A stretch of DNA of 64,000 nt from Salinarimonas chemoclinalis. GTDB taxonomy: Bacteria > Pseudomonadota > Alphaproteobacteria > Rhizobiales > Beijerinckiaceae. Position numbers and translations under genes: made by a program. Numbering within the stretch: the first letter of the stretch is position 1; every line of letters begins with the position of its first letter. The notes beneath the pieces are model-generated. The model was given only the letters and a program-made list of their open reading frames with translations. It was not told the origin of the DNA and ran no database searches. The stretch is from contig NZ_JBGMWH010000001.1 in assembly GCF_041514305.1 (NCBI RefSeq), positions 558,001 through 622,000 of the forward strand, written 5' to 3'. This document shows positions 18,000 through 26,354 of the stretch, piece by piece.

Positions 18000-18596
18000 A
18001 TGACCGACCGCACCCGCCGCCTCGTCCTTCCGCTCGCCGCCTTCCTGTTCGGCGTCGTCGCGCTCGGCATCGCCGCGGTGCTGACGCTGACCCCTCAGGG
18101 CCGCGAGGTCGCGGCCTCGGACGTCGGCGGGCCGTTCACGCTCGTCGATCACTTCGGCACGCCCGTGACGGAGGCGAGTTTCCTGGGCGAGCCGCACCTC
18201 GTCTTCTTCGGCTTCACCCATTGCCCGGACGTGTGCCCGACGAAGCTCTTCGAGATCGCGCAGACGCTGGACGCGGTGAAGGAGCGCTCCGGCCGCGACA
18301 TGCGCGCGCTCTTCATCACCGTCGACCCCGAGCGGGACACGCCCGAGCTCATGCAGGCCTACGTCTCGAGCTTCGACGACCGCATCCTCGGGCTGACCGG
18401 CACGCCCGAGCAGGTCGACGCGGCGGTCTCCGCCTACCGCGCCTTCGCCCGCAAGGTCCCCCTCGACGACGGCGACTACACGATGGAGCACACGGCGATC
18501 GTCTACATCATGGACGGGCAGGGCCGCTTCGTCGCCGGGCTCAACACGGCGAAGGCGCCGGAGGACGCGGCGCAGGAGCTGTTGGCGCGGATTTGA
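18000..18596 (+). CDS. SCO1/SenC family copper chaperone
   Basis: Membrane-anchored thioredoxin-fold protein of 198 residues that delivers copper to the CuA site of cytochrome c oxidase. One N-terminal membrane helix (about 9-31) is followed by the copper-binding motif HCPDVCP (Cys75, Cys79) and the distal ligand His164 (MEHTAIVY). VDPERDTPE near 108 is also family-typical. ATG 18000 gives a compact anchor. ATG 17982, with GGAAGAG directly before it, would add six residues and cannot be excluded. Confidence 0.92.
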   Translation: MTDRTRRLVLPLAAFLFGVVALGIAAVLTLTPQGREVAASDVGGPFTLVDHFGTPVTEASFLGEPHLVFFGFTHCPDVCPTKLFEIAQTLDAVKERSGRDMRALFITVDPERDTPELMQAYVSSFDDRILGLTGTPEQVDAAVSAYRAFARKVPLDDGDYTMEHTAIVYIMDGQGRFVAGLNTAKAPEDAAQELLARI

Positions 18597-18598
18597 GG

Positions 18599-18617
18599 GG
18601 GCGGTGGACCACCGCCC
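18599..18617. terminator. Hairpin between convergent genes
   Basis: A perfect stem-loop, GGGCGGT-GGACC-ACCGCCC, starts just after the SCO1 stop. No T-run follows, so it is a weak or Rho-aided terminator. Confidence 0.5.
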
Positions 18618-18669
18618 TGGCTCGTCCGCACGTGGGTGCGGCACCAGAGGCGTTCCCGGAACGGCGCCT

Positions 18670-19302
18670 TCAACGGCAGTTGTCGACGAAGGCGCCGAGA
18701 GCGTCCCCCGACCCGGTCAGCGTGAAGACCTGCTCGCTCTCCATCCCGTACCAATGATGCAGCAGCACGCTTCGACCTCGCGCGAGCGCGCTCAGCAGCG
18801 GCGCATCCAAAGGCAGCACCTCGCGTGCGACGAAGACGTCCTCCGGCTCCCGGAGCTCGACAGGGAGGTCGTAGTTCTCGCCCGCGATCTCGAAGGAGGT
18901 CACGATGCCTTCGGCAGCCCAGTCCCTGACCCAGGAATCGACTCCTCCGCCGCCGCTCGACATCCACCCGGTCGTGAAGCCGATCCGCGCCGCTCCGTCG
19001 TCACATGCGATCCACAGCGCGATGCCGGAATCGGACACGGCCGCGAGCGGCACGGGTTCGACGGCGAATTGCCAGCGGCTGCCTCGAAACGCCGCGAGGT
19101 CTGGGACTTCGAAGCCGACCGCCGTGAGCGACGACGGTGGACCCGAACCCATCCCGCCGCGGTGGGGCGTCCCGCCCGCACCACCTCCGCCGACGTGGAT
19201 GCCGCCCGAGGCGGCGACGGCATGTGCATCGGGGATTCCGACCCCGAGAACGCTCGACGCCGCGATGCACAGAACGATGGTGGACCCGAGCAGCGACGCC
19301 AT
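18670..19302 (-). CDS. Secreted hypothetical protein, Gly-rich N-terminus
   Basis: Protein of 210 residues. A clear signal peptide (1-28, ending DAHA) is followed by a Gly-rich segment and a globular domain without recognised motifs, ending in a conserved-looking VDNCR. Two or three Cys could form periplasmic disulfides. The overall shape resembles the invasion-associated locus B-like secreted proteins of alphaproteobacteria, but I cannot confirm homology. Base composition is less GC-extreme than its neighbours. Confidence 0.6.
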   Translation of the reverse strand: MASLLGSTIVLCIAASSVLGVGIPDAHAVAASGGIHVGGGGAGGTPHRGGMGSGPPSSLTAVGFEVPDLAAFRGSRWQFAVEPVPLAAVSDSGIALWIACDDGAARIGFTTGWMSSGGGGVDSWVRDWAAEGIVTSFEIAGENYDLPVELREPEDVFVAREVLPLDAPLLSALARGRSVLLHHWYGMESEQVFTLTGSGDALGAFVDNCR

Positions 19303-19418
19303 CGTGCAGTCTCCGACGAACGTTGGAACGGATTCCAATTTCCAGTAGCTCACATCAATGAACTTCTCTCGAGCCGAGAACAACCTCGAATGTGCGACGC
19401 CGCATGGAGGTGTACCCT

Positions 19419-21377
19419 TCAGTCCGGCGCGCCCTCCCCCTCCCCTTGCCGCCCCGCACGCCTGCCCACCACCTGCCGCCACCGCGTCGCGATCCTCTCT
19501 CCGACCGTCGCGGGCGGGGGGAGGCCGTGGCTGGTCTTGTGCCAATGGTAGGGGCGGCGCACGAGGTCCTGGAGGCCGCGCCAGGCGGCGACGCTGACGA
19601 GGAAGAAGTAGAGCGGCATCGTCGGCACGAGCGCCAGCAGGTCGCGGCGGCGGCGACGGCGCAGGGCGAGGCCGGCGACCGCGAAGGTGGTGGCGAGGCC
19701 CCAGGCGCAGGTCGTCGTCGCGAGGATCGCGATCGGCAGCGGCAGCGGAGCGAGCGCCGCCTCGACCCAGGCCGGGTCCGGCCCCGGTGCCAGCGCCGCG
19801 CCGACCCCGCCCGCGGCGAGCGAGACGACGACGAACAGGGTCAGCGGATAGAGCAGCGCCGAGAGCACCGTGCCGCCGACGACGAGCCAGACGATCGCCA
19901 CCCGCCGCGCCCCGAGCACGGCGATCGACCGGCGCGGCTCGCGGGTGTGGGTCAGCAGCGTCTGCATGAAGCCCTTCATCCAGCGCGAGCGCTGGTTCAG
20001 CCACTGCCGATGGCGCGTCGGCGCCTCCTCCCAGGTGGTGGACGGCAGGTCTCCCGTGCGCAGGCCGAGCGCCGCGAGGCGCAGGCCGATGTCGGCGTCC
20101 TCGGTCACGTTCCACGCGTCCCAGCCGCCGATCGCCCGCAAGGGCGCCGTGCGGAAATGGTTCGACGTCCCGCCGAGGGGGATCGGCAGGCCGAGCCGGA
20201 TCAGGCCGGGGTTGATCACGTCGAAGAGGGCCGCGTACTCGACGGCGAAGGAGGCCGCGAGCCAGTTCTGCCGCGCGTTGTGGATCGACAGCCGCGCCTG
20301 CAGGCAGGCGAGGTCCGGGCCCTCCCGGTCGAAGGCCGCGACGGCGAGGCGCAGCTGGTCGGGCTCGGGCCGGTCCTCCGCGTCGAAGACGACGGTGAAG
20401 GCGCCGCGCGCCAGCGGCAGGGCGGCGTTGAGCGCGCGCGGCTTGGTGCGCGGCTCTCCGGCGGGGACGACGAACGCCTCGAAGGTGCCGGGCAGGGAGA
20501 GCGCGTCGATCGCCGCCGCGGTGGCGCCGTCGTCGGCCTCGACGAGGAGCTTGATGTCGAGCTTCTCCGGCGGGTAGTCGAGCGCGCGGAGCGCCTCGGT
20601 CAGGCGCGCAACGACCCGCGCCTCGTCGTAGAGCGGCACGAGGATCGTGTAGACCGGCAGGTCCGCGTCGGGGATGCGCGCAGACGGACGCGGCGGCGTC
20701 GTCGCGACGCTCTCGAGGCAGGTGGCGAAGCGGATCGTGGCGAGCACGATGAAGAGCAGGCAGGCGAGGGCGCCGAGGGCGACGACGACGCCGTCGAGCA
20801 CCGCGGCCCCCGCGAGGACCGCCAGCGCGGCGAGGGCGAGGGTGCGCCGCTGGCCGAGGCTCGGGCCGTCGCGATAGGAGAAGTGCGGCGTGCGGTCCGC
20901 GAGGCCGTGGGCCGCGCGGCGGGCGACCGCCGCGCCGTGGAGCGCGAGCATCGCCTCGCGCAACGCCCGCGGCGTGGCGATGGCGAGGCCGTCCGGCGCG
21001 CGGCCCCGGGCGACGAGCGCGCCGACGGCGCCGCCGCGGGGCGCCGAGACGATCGTCGGCCCACCGGGCGGACCGGGAGCGAGCGGCGCGCGCCCGGCGA
21101 GCAGGCCCTCCGGCATGCGTGCGTGCGGGCCGAGGCGCGGCCGTGCCAGGAAGGGTGCGCGGACCTCCTCTGCCAGAGCGCGGTAGAAGCGCTCCTCGCC
21201 GATGAGGCCCCGGGCGAGGAGCACGTCGCAGGCGGGTACGGCGCTCCCCCGCGCCGCGGACGCTGCCGCGACCAGCATCGCATGCGGAACGCCGTGCCGC
21301 AGGAGGAACGCGATGTCACCGGGCAAGCCGTCCCCGTCCACGGCGCCGCCGGGCGTCGCGCTCCCCATTCCATGCAT
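19419..21377 (-). CDS. Membrane glycosyltransferase, family 2 (cellulose-synthase-like), with an MshEN-like N-domain
   Basis: Processive GT2 enzyme of 652 residues. The N-terminal region (about 18-90, LLRHGV....LVAA....G....DVLLARGLIGEERFYRALAEE) resembles the GspE/MshE N-terminal domain, which in other proteins binds cyclic-di-GMP. Two membrane helices (about 178-215) follow, then the GT2 catalytic core with Asp282/283 (ADDG), DAED (332-335), TED (425-427) and QRSRW (462-466). Several C-terminal membrane helices close the protein. It probably makes or exports a beta-linked polysaccharide. No bcsB/bcsC-type partner is adjacent. The ATG at 21377 has GGGGCGAC upstream. Confidence 0.85.
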   Translation of the reverse strand: MHGMGSATPGGAVDGDGLPGDIAFLLRHGVPHAMLVAAASAARGSAVPACDVLLARGLIGEERFYRALAEEVRAPFLARPRLGPHARMPEGLLAGRAPLAPGPPGGPTIVSAPRGGAVGALVARGRAPDGLAIATPRALREAMLALHGAAVARRAAHGLADRTPHFSYRDGPSLGQRRTLALAALAVLAGAAVLDGVVVALGALACLLFIVLATIRFATCLESVATTPPRPSARIPDADLPVYTILVPLYDEARVVARLTEALRALDYPPEKLDIKLLVEADDGATAAAIDALSLPGTFEAFVVPAGEPRTKPRALNAALPLARGAFTVVFDAEDRPEPDQLRLAVAAFDREGPDLACLQARLSIHNARQNWLAASFAVEYAALFDVINPGLIRLGLPIPLGGTSNHFRTAPLRAIGGWDAWNVTEDADIGLRLAALGLRTGDLPSTTWEEAPTRHRQWLNQRSRWMKGFMQTLLTHTREPRRSIAVLGARRVAIVWLVVGGTVLSALLYPLTLFVVVSLAAGGVGAALAPGPDPAWVEAALAPLPLPIAILATTTCAWGLATTFAVAGLALRRRRRRDLLALVPTMPLYFFLVSVAAWRGLQDLVRRPYHWHKTSHGLPPPATVGERIATRWRQVVGRRAGRQGEGEGAPD

Positions 21378-21559
21378 GATCGTCGCCCCAGCCTTCTTCG
21401 GTTGTGGTGCGATTATGAGAAACAGGCGACGTAATGCTACGCCTCTGAGCGTGCGGGGGGAGGGTGATTCGCGCCGGTGTATAGGTCGCCACCGGGCAAT
21501 CCGACGATCCGATCGGCCGGAGACAATGAATTGCAATATCGTATATAAGGATTTCGCTT

Positions 21560-21574
21560 ATGCGAGAATCGCAT
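21560..21574. promoter_or_regulatory. Palindrome before the XRE regulator
   Basis: A perfect inverted repeat, ATGCGA-GAA-TCGCAT, ends 17 nt before the XRE start. It lies in an AT-rich spacer shared with the divergent glycosyltransferase and is a good candidate operator for the XRE protein. Confidence 0.5.
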
Positions 21575-21590
21575 TCACAATGCCGCCGAA

Positions 21591-21899
21591 ATGGTCCAGA
21601 AGAGCACCCATACGGCGGAATACGCGGCGATGCTTCGACTTCTCGTCGAGCGGCGCAAGAGCTTGCGGCTCCATCAGGCGGATGTCGCAGCAACGCTGCC
21701 GTTCAAGCAGCCGGAGATCAGCAAGATCGAGCGGGGCGAGCGGCGAATCGACGTCGTCGAGCTACGGATGATCTGCACGGCGCTGCACATGAGCTTGCCC
21801 GAGTTCGTCGCGAAGCTGGAGGAGCGCATCGCCGCGCTGCACGCCACCGAGAGCGCCGCTGATGCCCGCGCCGCGGAGCCCTCGGCGAAGGCCCGTTGA
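21591..21899 (+). CDS. XRE-family transcriptional regulator
   Basis: DNA-binding protein of 102 residues. A single Cro/C1-type helix-turn-helix covers about 14-69, with recognition helix KQPEISKIERG (39-49), followed by a short helical, Ala-rich tail. It is divergent from the GT2 gene across a 213-nt AT-rich spacer and may control it. Its target is inferred from position only. Confidence 0.88.
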   Translation: MVQKSTHTAEYAAMLRLLVERRKSLRLHQADVAATLPFKQPEISKIERGERRIDVVELRMICTALHMSLPEFVAKLEERIAALHATESAADARAAEPSAKAR

Positions 21900-21954
21900 C
21901 GGCGCGGGCACCCCCGCATTAGCTCGTACGCGCTTCACCGGAGGGCCCAGAGCC

Positions 21955-22821
21955 TTGCCTCGTCTCGTCGGCCGCGTCCTCGCCCGCCTCGCCCCTCTCC
22001 TGGCGACCCTCCTCCTCGCCTCCCCCGCGCCGGCGCAAGCCCCCGCGAGCACGCTCCCCGAGCCGTCGATCCCCAACTTCTGGGACCCGCGCGCTTCCCG
22101 CGAGCCGGTGGAGCTGCCCGCCGGGCGCACGATCCGCTTCCTCACGAGCCCGGACTTCCCGCCGCTGCACTTCCTCGGCGCGGACGGGGTGCCCACCGGC
22201 TTCGTGGTGGAGATCGCCCGGGCCGCCTGCGTCGAGGCGGGGGTCGCGTGCACCATCCAGTCCCGCCCGTTCGAGACGCTCCTGCCGGCGCTGGGGGCGG
22301 GGGAGGGGGACGCGGTCGCCGCCGCGCTGCGCGTGACGGCGGACCTGCGCGCGGGGCATGCGGTGACGGCCCCCTTCTTCCGCTTTCCGGCCCGGCTCGC
22401 CGCGCCGATTTCGGCGGCGGCGACCTTCGACGTGGTGACGGTGGAAGCGGCGCGGGTCGGCGTGGTCGCCGGCACCGCGCACGAGGCCTACGTCTCGACC
22501 TTCTGGCCCGGCGCAACGCGGGTGGCGGCCGAGACGCTCGCGGACGCGCAGGACGCGCTGCGCACGGGCGAGACGGATCTCCTCTTCGCCGACGGGCTCG
22601 CGCTCGCGCTGTGGGTCGGCGGGCGGGCGTCGGAGGGCTGCTGCACGCTCGTCTCGGGACCGTTTCTCGACAGCCGGTTCTTCGGCGAGGGGATCGGCTT
22701 CGTCTTCCGGCCCGGCGACGCGCGCCTGGCGGAGGCCTTCGACGCGGCGCTGGCGCGGCTGTGGGCGAAGGGAACGTACGCCGAGATCTACCTGCGCTTC
22801 TTTCCGGTCGGGCCGTTCTGA
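21955..22821 (+). CDS. Periplasmic solute-binding protein, family 3 (amino-acid-binding type)
   Basis: Secreted protein of 288 residues: signal peptide about 1-28 (ending APAQA), then an SBP_bac_3 fold. Family features include FLTSPDFPPLHF..ADG.PTGF.VEIA, GEGDAVAAALRVTADLR and the C-terminal LWAKGTYAEIYLRFFP. The TTG start at 21955 is preferred because GGAGGG lies 9 nt upstream and the signal peptide then begins at once. There are no ABC permease or ATPase genes nearby, so it is an orphan binding protein; a sensor role is possible. Confidence 0.82.
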   Translation: MPRLVGRVLARLAPLLATLLLASPAPAQAPASTLPEPSIPNFWDPRASREPVELPAGRTIRFLTSPDFPPLHFLGADGVPTGFVVEIARAACVEAGVACTIQSRPFETLLPALGAGEGDAVAAALRVTADLRAGHAVTAPFFRFPARLAAPISAAATFDVVTVEAARVGVVAGTAHEAYVSTFWPGATRVAAETLADAQDALRTGETDLLFADGLALALWVGGRASEGCCTLVSGPFLDSRFFGEGIGFVFRPGDARLAEAFDAALARLWAKGTYAEIYLRFFPVGPF

Positions 22822-22959
22822 GGGCGCCGGAAGGTTCCCGCGCAATCCGGTCTGTTCATATGCGCAAGTGCGCACGGACCATCACGGAAACCGCGGCGGT
22901 TCGAAGATGTTGCCCGTGCGAGCTTCCACATCGTGGAGCATCCCCACAGGAGACGCTAC

Positions 22960-23799
22960 ATGTTCTCTAAGCACTTGGCTACCGCCTGCGCGCTCGGCGC
23001 GCTCCTCGCGGCCGCTCCTCTCGCCGCCCAGACGACCGATGGCCGGACCACCGAGGGCCAGGCCGCCCCCACGACCGCGCAGCCCCTCGACGGCCTGCAG
23101 CCCGCGCCGAACGGCGCCGCCATGCAGACCGCCGGTGCCTCGGAGCTCGAGCTCGAGGGCGGCTTCATCGCCCGCCAGGGCGAGAACCAGCTCATGGGTT
23201 CCGAACTGATGAACGCCAGCGTCATCACGATGGCCGACGAGTCGCTGGGCAGCGTCGAGGACGTGGTGATCGACGCCGACGGCCGCATCCGCGGCATCGT
23301 CGTGGGTGTCGGCGGCTTCCTCGGCATCGGCCAGAAGCAGGTCGCGATCCCGCTCGACTCGGTCCAGGTCCGCTTCGAGGCCGACATGCGGGCCGACGCC
23401 GCGGGCCGCATGGACGCGGACACCGCCGTCGTTCCGCAGGGCGGAATGGCAGCCACGCAGCCGGCGCCGGGCACCGCGACGCAGGCCGAGCGTACCGACA
23501 TGGCGGCGACGACCATGGGGACGGACGGCGACGCCCGTCGCATGACCGGCGACAGCGGCTCCGGCCTCGCCATGACCGGCGGCGGCGACATCGAGCACAT
23601 CGTGGTCGACTTCACCCGCGATCAGCTCGAGGCCGCCCCGGAGTTCGCCACGCTCGACGAGTGGCGCACCGAGACAGAGGCCACCGGCTCGATGCCCGCC
23701 ACCGGTGAGCCGGCGCTCGGCACGCCCGGCGCGCGGCCGATGCCCGCGCCCGGCGCGACGGACGCCCCCGCCGACCCGGCCGCCCAGCCGCGTCAGTGA
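22960..23799 (+). CDS. Secreted PRC-barrel domain protein
   Basis: Protein of 279 residues with a signal peptide (1-23, ending PLAAQ). A Thr/Ala-rich segment precedes a PRC-barrel (about 77-140, LMGSELMNASVI....GSVEDVVIDADGRI), and a low-complexity acidic/Pro-rich tail ends it. Similar exported PRC-barrel proteins are frequent in Methylobacteriaceae-like genomes, often stress-induced, with unknown function. A CAGGAGACG Shine-Dalgarno sequence fixes the ATG at 22960. Confidence 0.85.
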   Translation: MFSKHLATACALGALLAAAPLAAQTTDGRTTEGQAAPTTAQPLDGLQPAPNGAAMQTAGASELELEGGFIARQGENQLMGSELMNASVITMADESLGSVEDVVIDADGRIRGIVVGVGGFLGIGQKQVAIPLDSVQVRFEADMRADAAGRMDADTAVVPQGGMAATQPAPGTATQAERTDMAATTMGTDGDARRMTGDSGSGLAMTGGGDIEHIVVDFTRDQLEAAPEFATLDEWRTETEATGSMPATGEPALGTPGARPMPAPGATDAPADPAAQPRQ

Positions 23800-23855
23800 C
23801 GGACGCACGCACGCGCCCGATGGGCGGGCGCGTGCCGTGGCCCCGATGGACCAGG

Positions 23856-23887
23856 AGAGCCGGACGGCGCACGCGCCGCCCGGCTCT
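23856..23887. terminator. Hairpin downstream of the PRC-barrel gene
   Basis: Perfect AGAGCCGG (23856-23863) and CCGGCTCT (23880-23887) arms enclose a GC-rich inner stem. It lies between the PRC-barrel gene and maeB. There is only a short T-containing tail. Confidence 0.55.
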
Positions 23888-24016
23888 TCGCGTGCGTGGC
23901 GGCGTCGAGCCCGGGCGGTGGCCTCCCCGGCTCCACCGAAGGCCTACCTTGCCCCCCACCGCCCCCCCGCGTAAGGTCCCGCTCCCCGTCGAACCCGAGC
24001 AAAAGCCGCCATCGCC

Positions 24017-26299
24017 ATGACCACCCCGCCTCGCCGCCCGCGCCCCACCTTCACGGACCAGGAGGCGCTCGCGTTCCACAGCCAGGGGCGGCCGGGCAAG
24101 CTCGAGGTCGTGCCGACCAAGCCCATGGCGACCCAGCGGGATCTCTCGCTCGCCTACTCGCCGGGCGTGGCCGTGCCGGTGAAGGCGATCCACGAGGATC
24201 CGAGCCGCGCGTTCGACCTCACGGCGCGGGGCAACATGGTGGCGGTGATCTCGAACGGCACCGCCATCCTCGGGCTCGGCAACCTCGGCGCGCTCGCCTC
24301 CAAGCCCGTGATGGAGGGCAAGGCGGTGCTGTTCAAGCGCTTCGCCGACGTCGATTCGATCGATCTCGAGGTCGACACCGAGGATGCGGACGCCTTCGTG
24401 AACAGCGTGCGCTACCTCGGCCCGTCCTTCGGCGGGATCAACCTCGAGGACATCAAGGCGCCGGAGTGCTTCATCATCGAGGAGCGCCTGCGCGAATTGA
24501 TGGACATCCCCGTCTTCCACGACGACCAGCACGGCACCGCGATCATCGCCGCCGCGGGGCTGATCAACGCGCTCCACCTCACCGGGCGCGACATCAAGGA
24601 GACGAAGCTCGTCGTCAACGGCGCGGGGGCGGCGGGCATCGCCTGCGTCGAGCTCCTCAAGGCCATGGGGTTCGCGCCGAACAACGTGGTGCTCTGCGAC
24701 ACCAAGGGCGTGATCTGGCGCGGCCGCGAGAGCGGCATGAACCAGTGGAAGTCGGCCCACGCGGCCGCCACCGACGCGCGATCGCTCGCCGACGCGCTGC
24801 AGGGCGCGGACGCGGTGTTCGGGCTCTCCGTGAAGGGGGCCTTCACGGCGGACATGATCGCCTCCATGGCGCCCCAGCCGATCATCTTCGCCATGGCGAA
24901 CCCGGACCCGGAGATCACGCCGGAGGAGGTCGCGGCCATCCGCGACGACGCCATCGTCGCCACGGGCCGCTCCGACTACCCCAACCAGGTCAACAACGTC
25001 CTGGGCTTTCCCTACATCTTCCGCGGCGCGCTCGACGTGCAGGCGACGACCATCAACATGGAGATGAAGATCGCCGCAGCCGAGGCGCTCGCCGCGCTGG
25101 CGCGGGAGGACGTTCCCGACGAGGTCGCCGCCGCCTACCAGGGCTCGCGCCCGCGCTTCGGGCGGGAATACATCATCCCCGTGCCCTTCGATCCGCGGTT
25201 GATCTCCACGGTGCCGCCGGCGGTGGCGCAGGCGGCGATGGACACGGGCGTCGCCCGCCGGCCCATCGTCGACAAGCGCGCCTACCGCGCGCAGCTCTCC
25301 GCACGGCGCGACCCGGTCGCGGGTACGCTCAACCGCGTGTTCGAGCGGGTGCGCAAGTTCCCCAAGCGCGTCGTCTTCGCCGAGGGCGAGGAGGAGCAGG
25401 TGATCCGCGCGGCGCTGTCCTTCGCCAACCAGGGGCTCGGCACCGCGATCCTGGTGGGGCGCGAGGACCGGATCTACGAGACCGCGACCTTCGCCGGCAT
25501 CGAGCTCGAGGGGCGCGAGCACATCCAGATCATGAACGCGCGCCTGTCGAAGCGCAACACGGCCTACGCGCAGTTTCTCTACGACCGGCTGCAGCGCAAG
25601 GGCTTCCTGTTCCGCGACTGCCAGCGCCTGATCAACCAGGACCGCAACCATTTCGGCGCCGCCATGGTGGCGCTCGGCGACGCGGACGCGCTCGTCACCG
25701 GCGTGACGCGCAACTACTCCACCGCCATGGAGGAGATCCGGCGCGTCATCGATCCCAAGCCCGGCCACCGTGTCATCGGCGTGTCGCTGTGCCTCGCGCG
25801 CGGCCGCGCGGTGCTCGTGGCGGACACCGCGATCCACGAGATGCCGTCCGCCGACGAACTCGCCGAGATCGCGGTGGAGGCCGCGGGCGTCGCCCGGCGG
25901 CTGGGCTACGAGCCGCGGGTGGCGCTGCTCTCCTTCTCCACCTTCGGCCAGCCCCGCGCCGAGCGCGCGGAGCGCGTGCAGGAGGCGGTGGAACTGCTCG
26001 AGAAGAAACGCGTCGACTTCGAATTCGACGGCGAGATGGGCGCGGACGTCGCGCTCAACGCCAACCTGCTCTCCGCCTACCCGTTCTCGCGCCTCAAGGC
26101 GCCGGCCAACGTACTGGTGATGCCAGCCTTCCACTCCGCGGCCATCTCGACGAAGATGCTCCAGGAGCTCGGCGGCAACACCGTGCTCGGCCCGCTGATC
26201 GTGGGCCTCGACAAGCCGGTGCAGATCGTCACGCTGGGCTCCACCGACGCCGACATCGTCAACATGGCCGCGCTCGCGGCGTTCAACATCGGCGGGTGA
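24017..26299 (+). CDS. maeB: NADP-dependent malic enzyme with phosphotransacetylase-like domain
   Basis: Fusion protein of 760 residues that decarboxylates malate to pyruvate with NADP+. The N-terminal malic domain has RDLSLAYSPGVAVP (Tyr47) and HDDQHGTA. The NAD-binding domain covers about 165-400, and a phosphotransacetylase-like regulatory domain covers about 430-757, probably acetyl-CoA-sensing as in other MaeB proteins. The upstream sequence CCCCGCGTAAGGTCCCGCTC recurs with the first 42 codons at 53.3 kb. Confidence 0.96.
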   Translation: MTTPPRRPRPTFTDQEALAFHSQGRPGKLEVVPTKPMATQRDLSLAYSPGVAVPVKAIHEDPSRAFDLTARGNMVAVISNGTAILGLGNLGALASKPVMEGKAVLFKRFADVDSIDLEVDTEDADAFVNSVRYLGPSFGGINLEDIKAPECFIIEERLRELMDIPVFHDDQHGTAIIAAAGLINALHLTGRDIKETKLVVNGAGAAGIACVELLKAMGFAPNNVVLCDTKGVIWRGRESGMNQWKSAHAAATDARSLADALQGADAVFGLSVKGAFTADMIASMAPQPIIFAMANPDPEITPEEVAAIRDDAIVATGRSDYPNQVNNVLGFPYIFRGALDVQATTINMEMKIAAAEALAALAREDVPDEVAAAYQGSRPRFGREYIIPVPFDPRLISTVPPAVAQAAMDTGVARRPIVDKRAYRAQLSARRDPVAGTLNRVFERVRKFPKRVVFAEGEEEQVIRAALSFANQGLGTAILVGREDRIYETATFAGIELEGREHIQIMNARLSKRNTAYAQFLYDRLQRKGFLFRDCQRLINQDRNHFGAAMVALGDADALVTGVTRNYSTAMEEIRRVIDPKPGHRVIGVSLCLARGRAVLVADTAIHEMPSADELAEIAVEAAGVARRLGYEPRVALLSFSTFGQPRAERAERVQEAVELLEKKRVDFEFDGEMGADVALNANLLSAYPFSRLKAPANVLVMPAFHSAAISTKMLQELGGNTVLGPLIVGLDKPVQIVTLGSTDADIVNMAALAAFNIGG

Positions 26300-26324
26300 G
26301 GGGAGGGGGCATCGCCCTCTCTCC
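26300..26324. terminator. Hairpin between convergent maeB and the TRAP permease gene
   Basis: An 11-bp stem (26300-26310 with 26314-26324, two G-U pairs) with an ATC loop begins right after the maeB stop. There is no T-run. Confidence 0.4.
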
Positions 26325-26354
26325 TCCGATGCGCGAAGCCCGAGGGTCGTCGGC

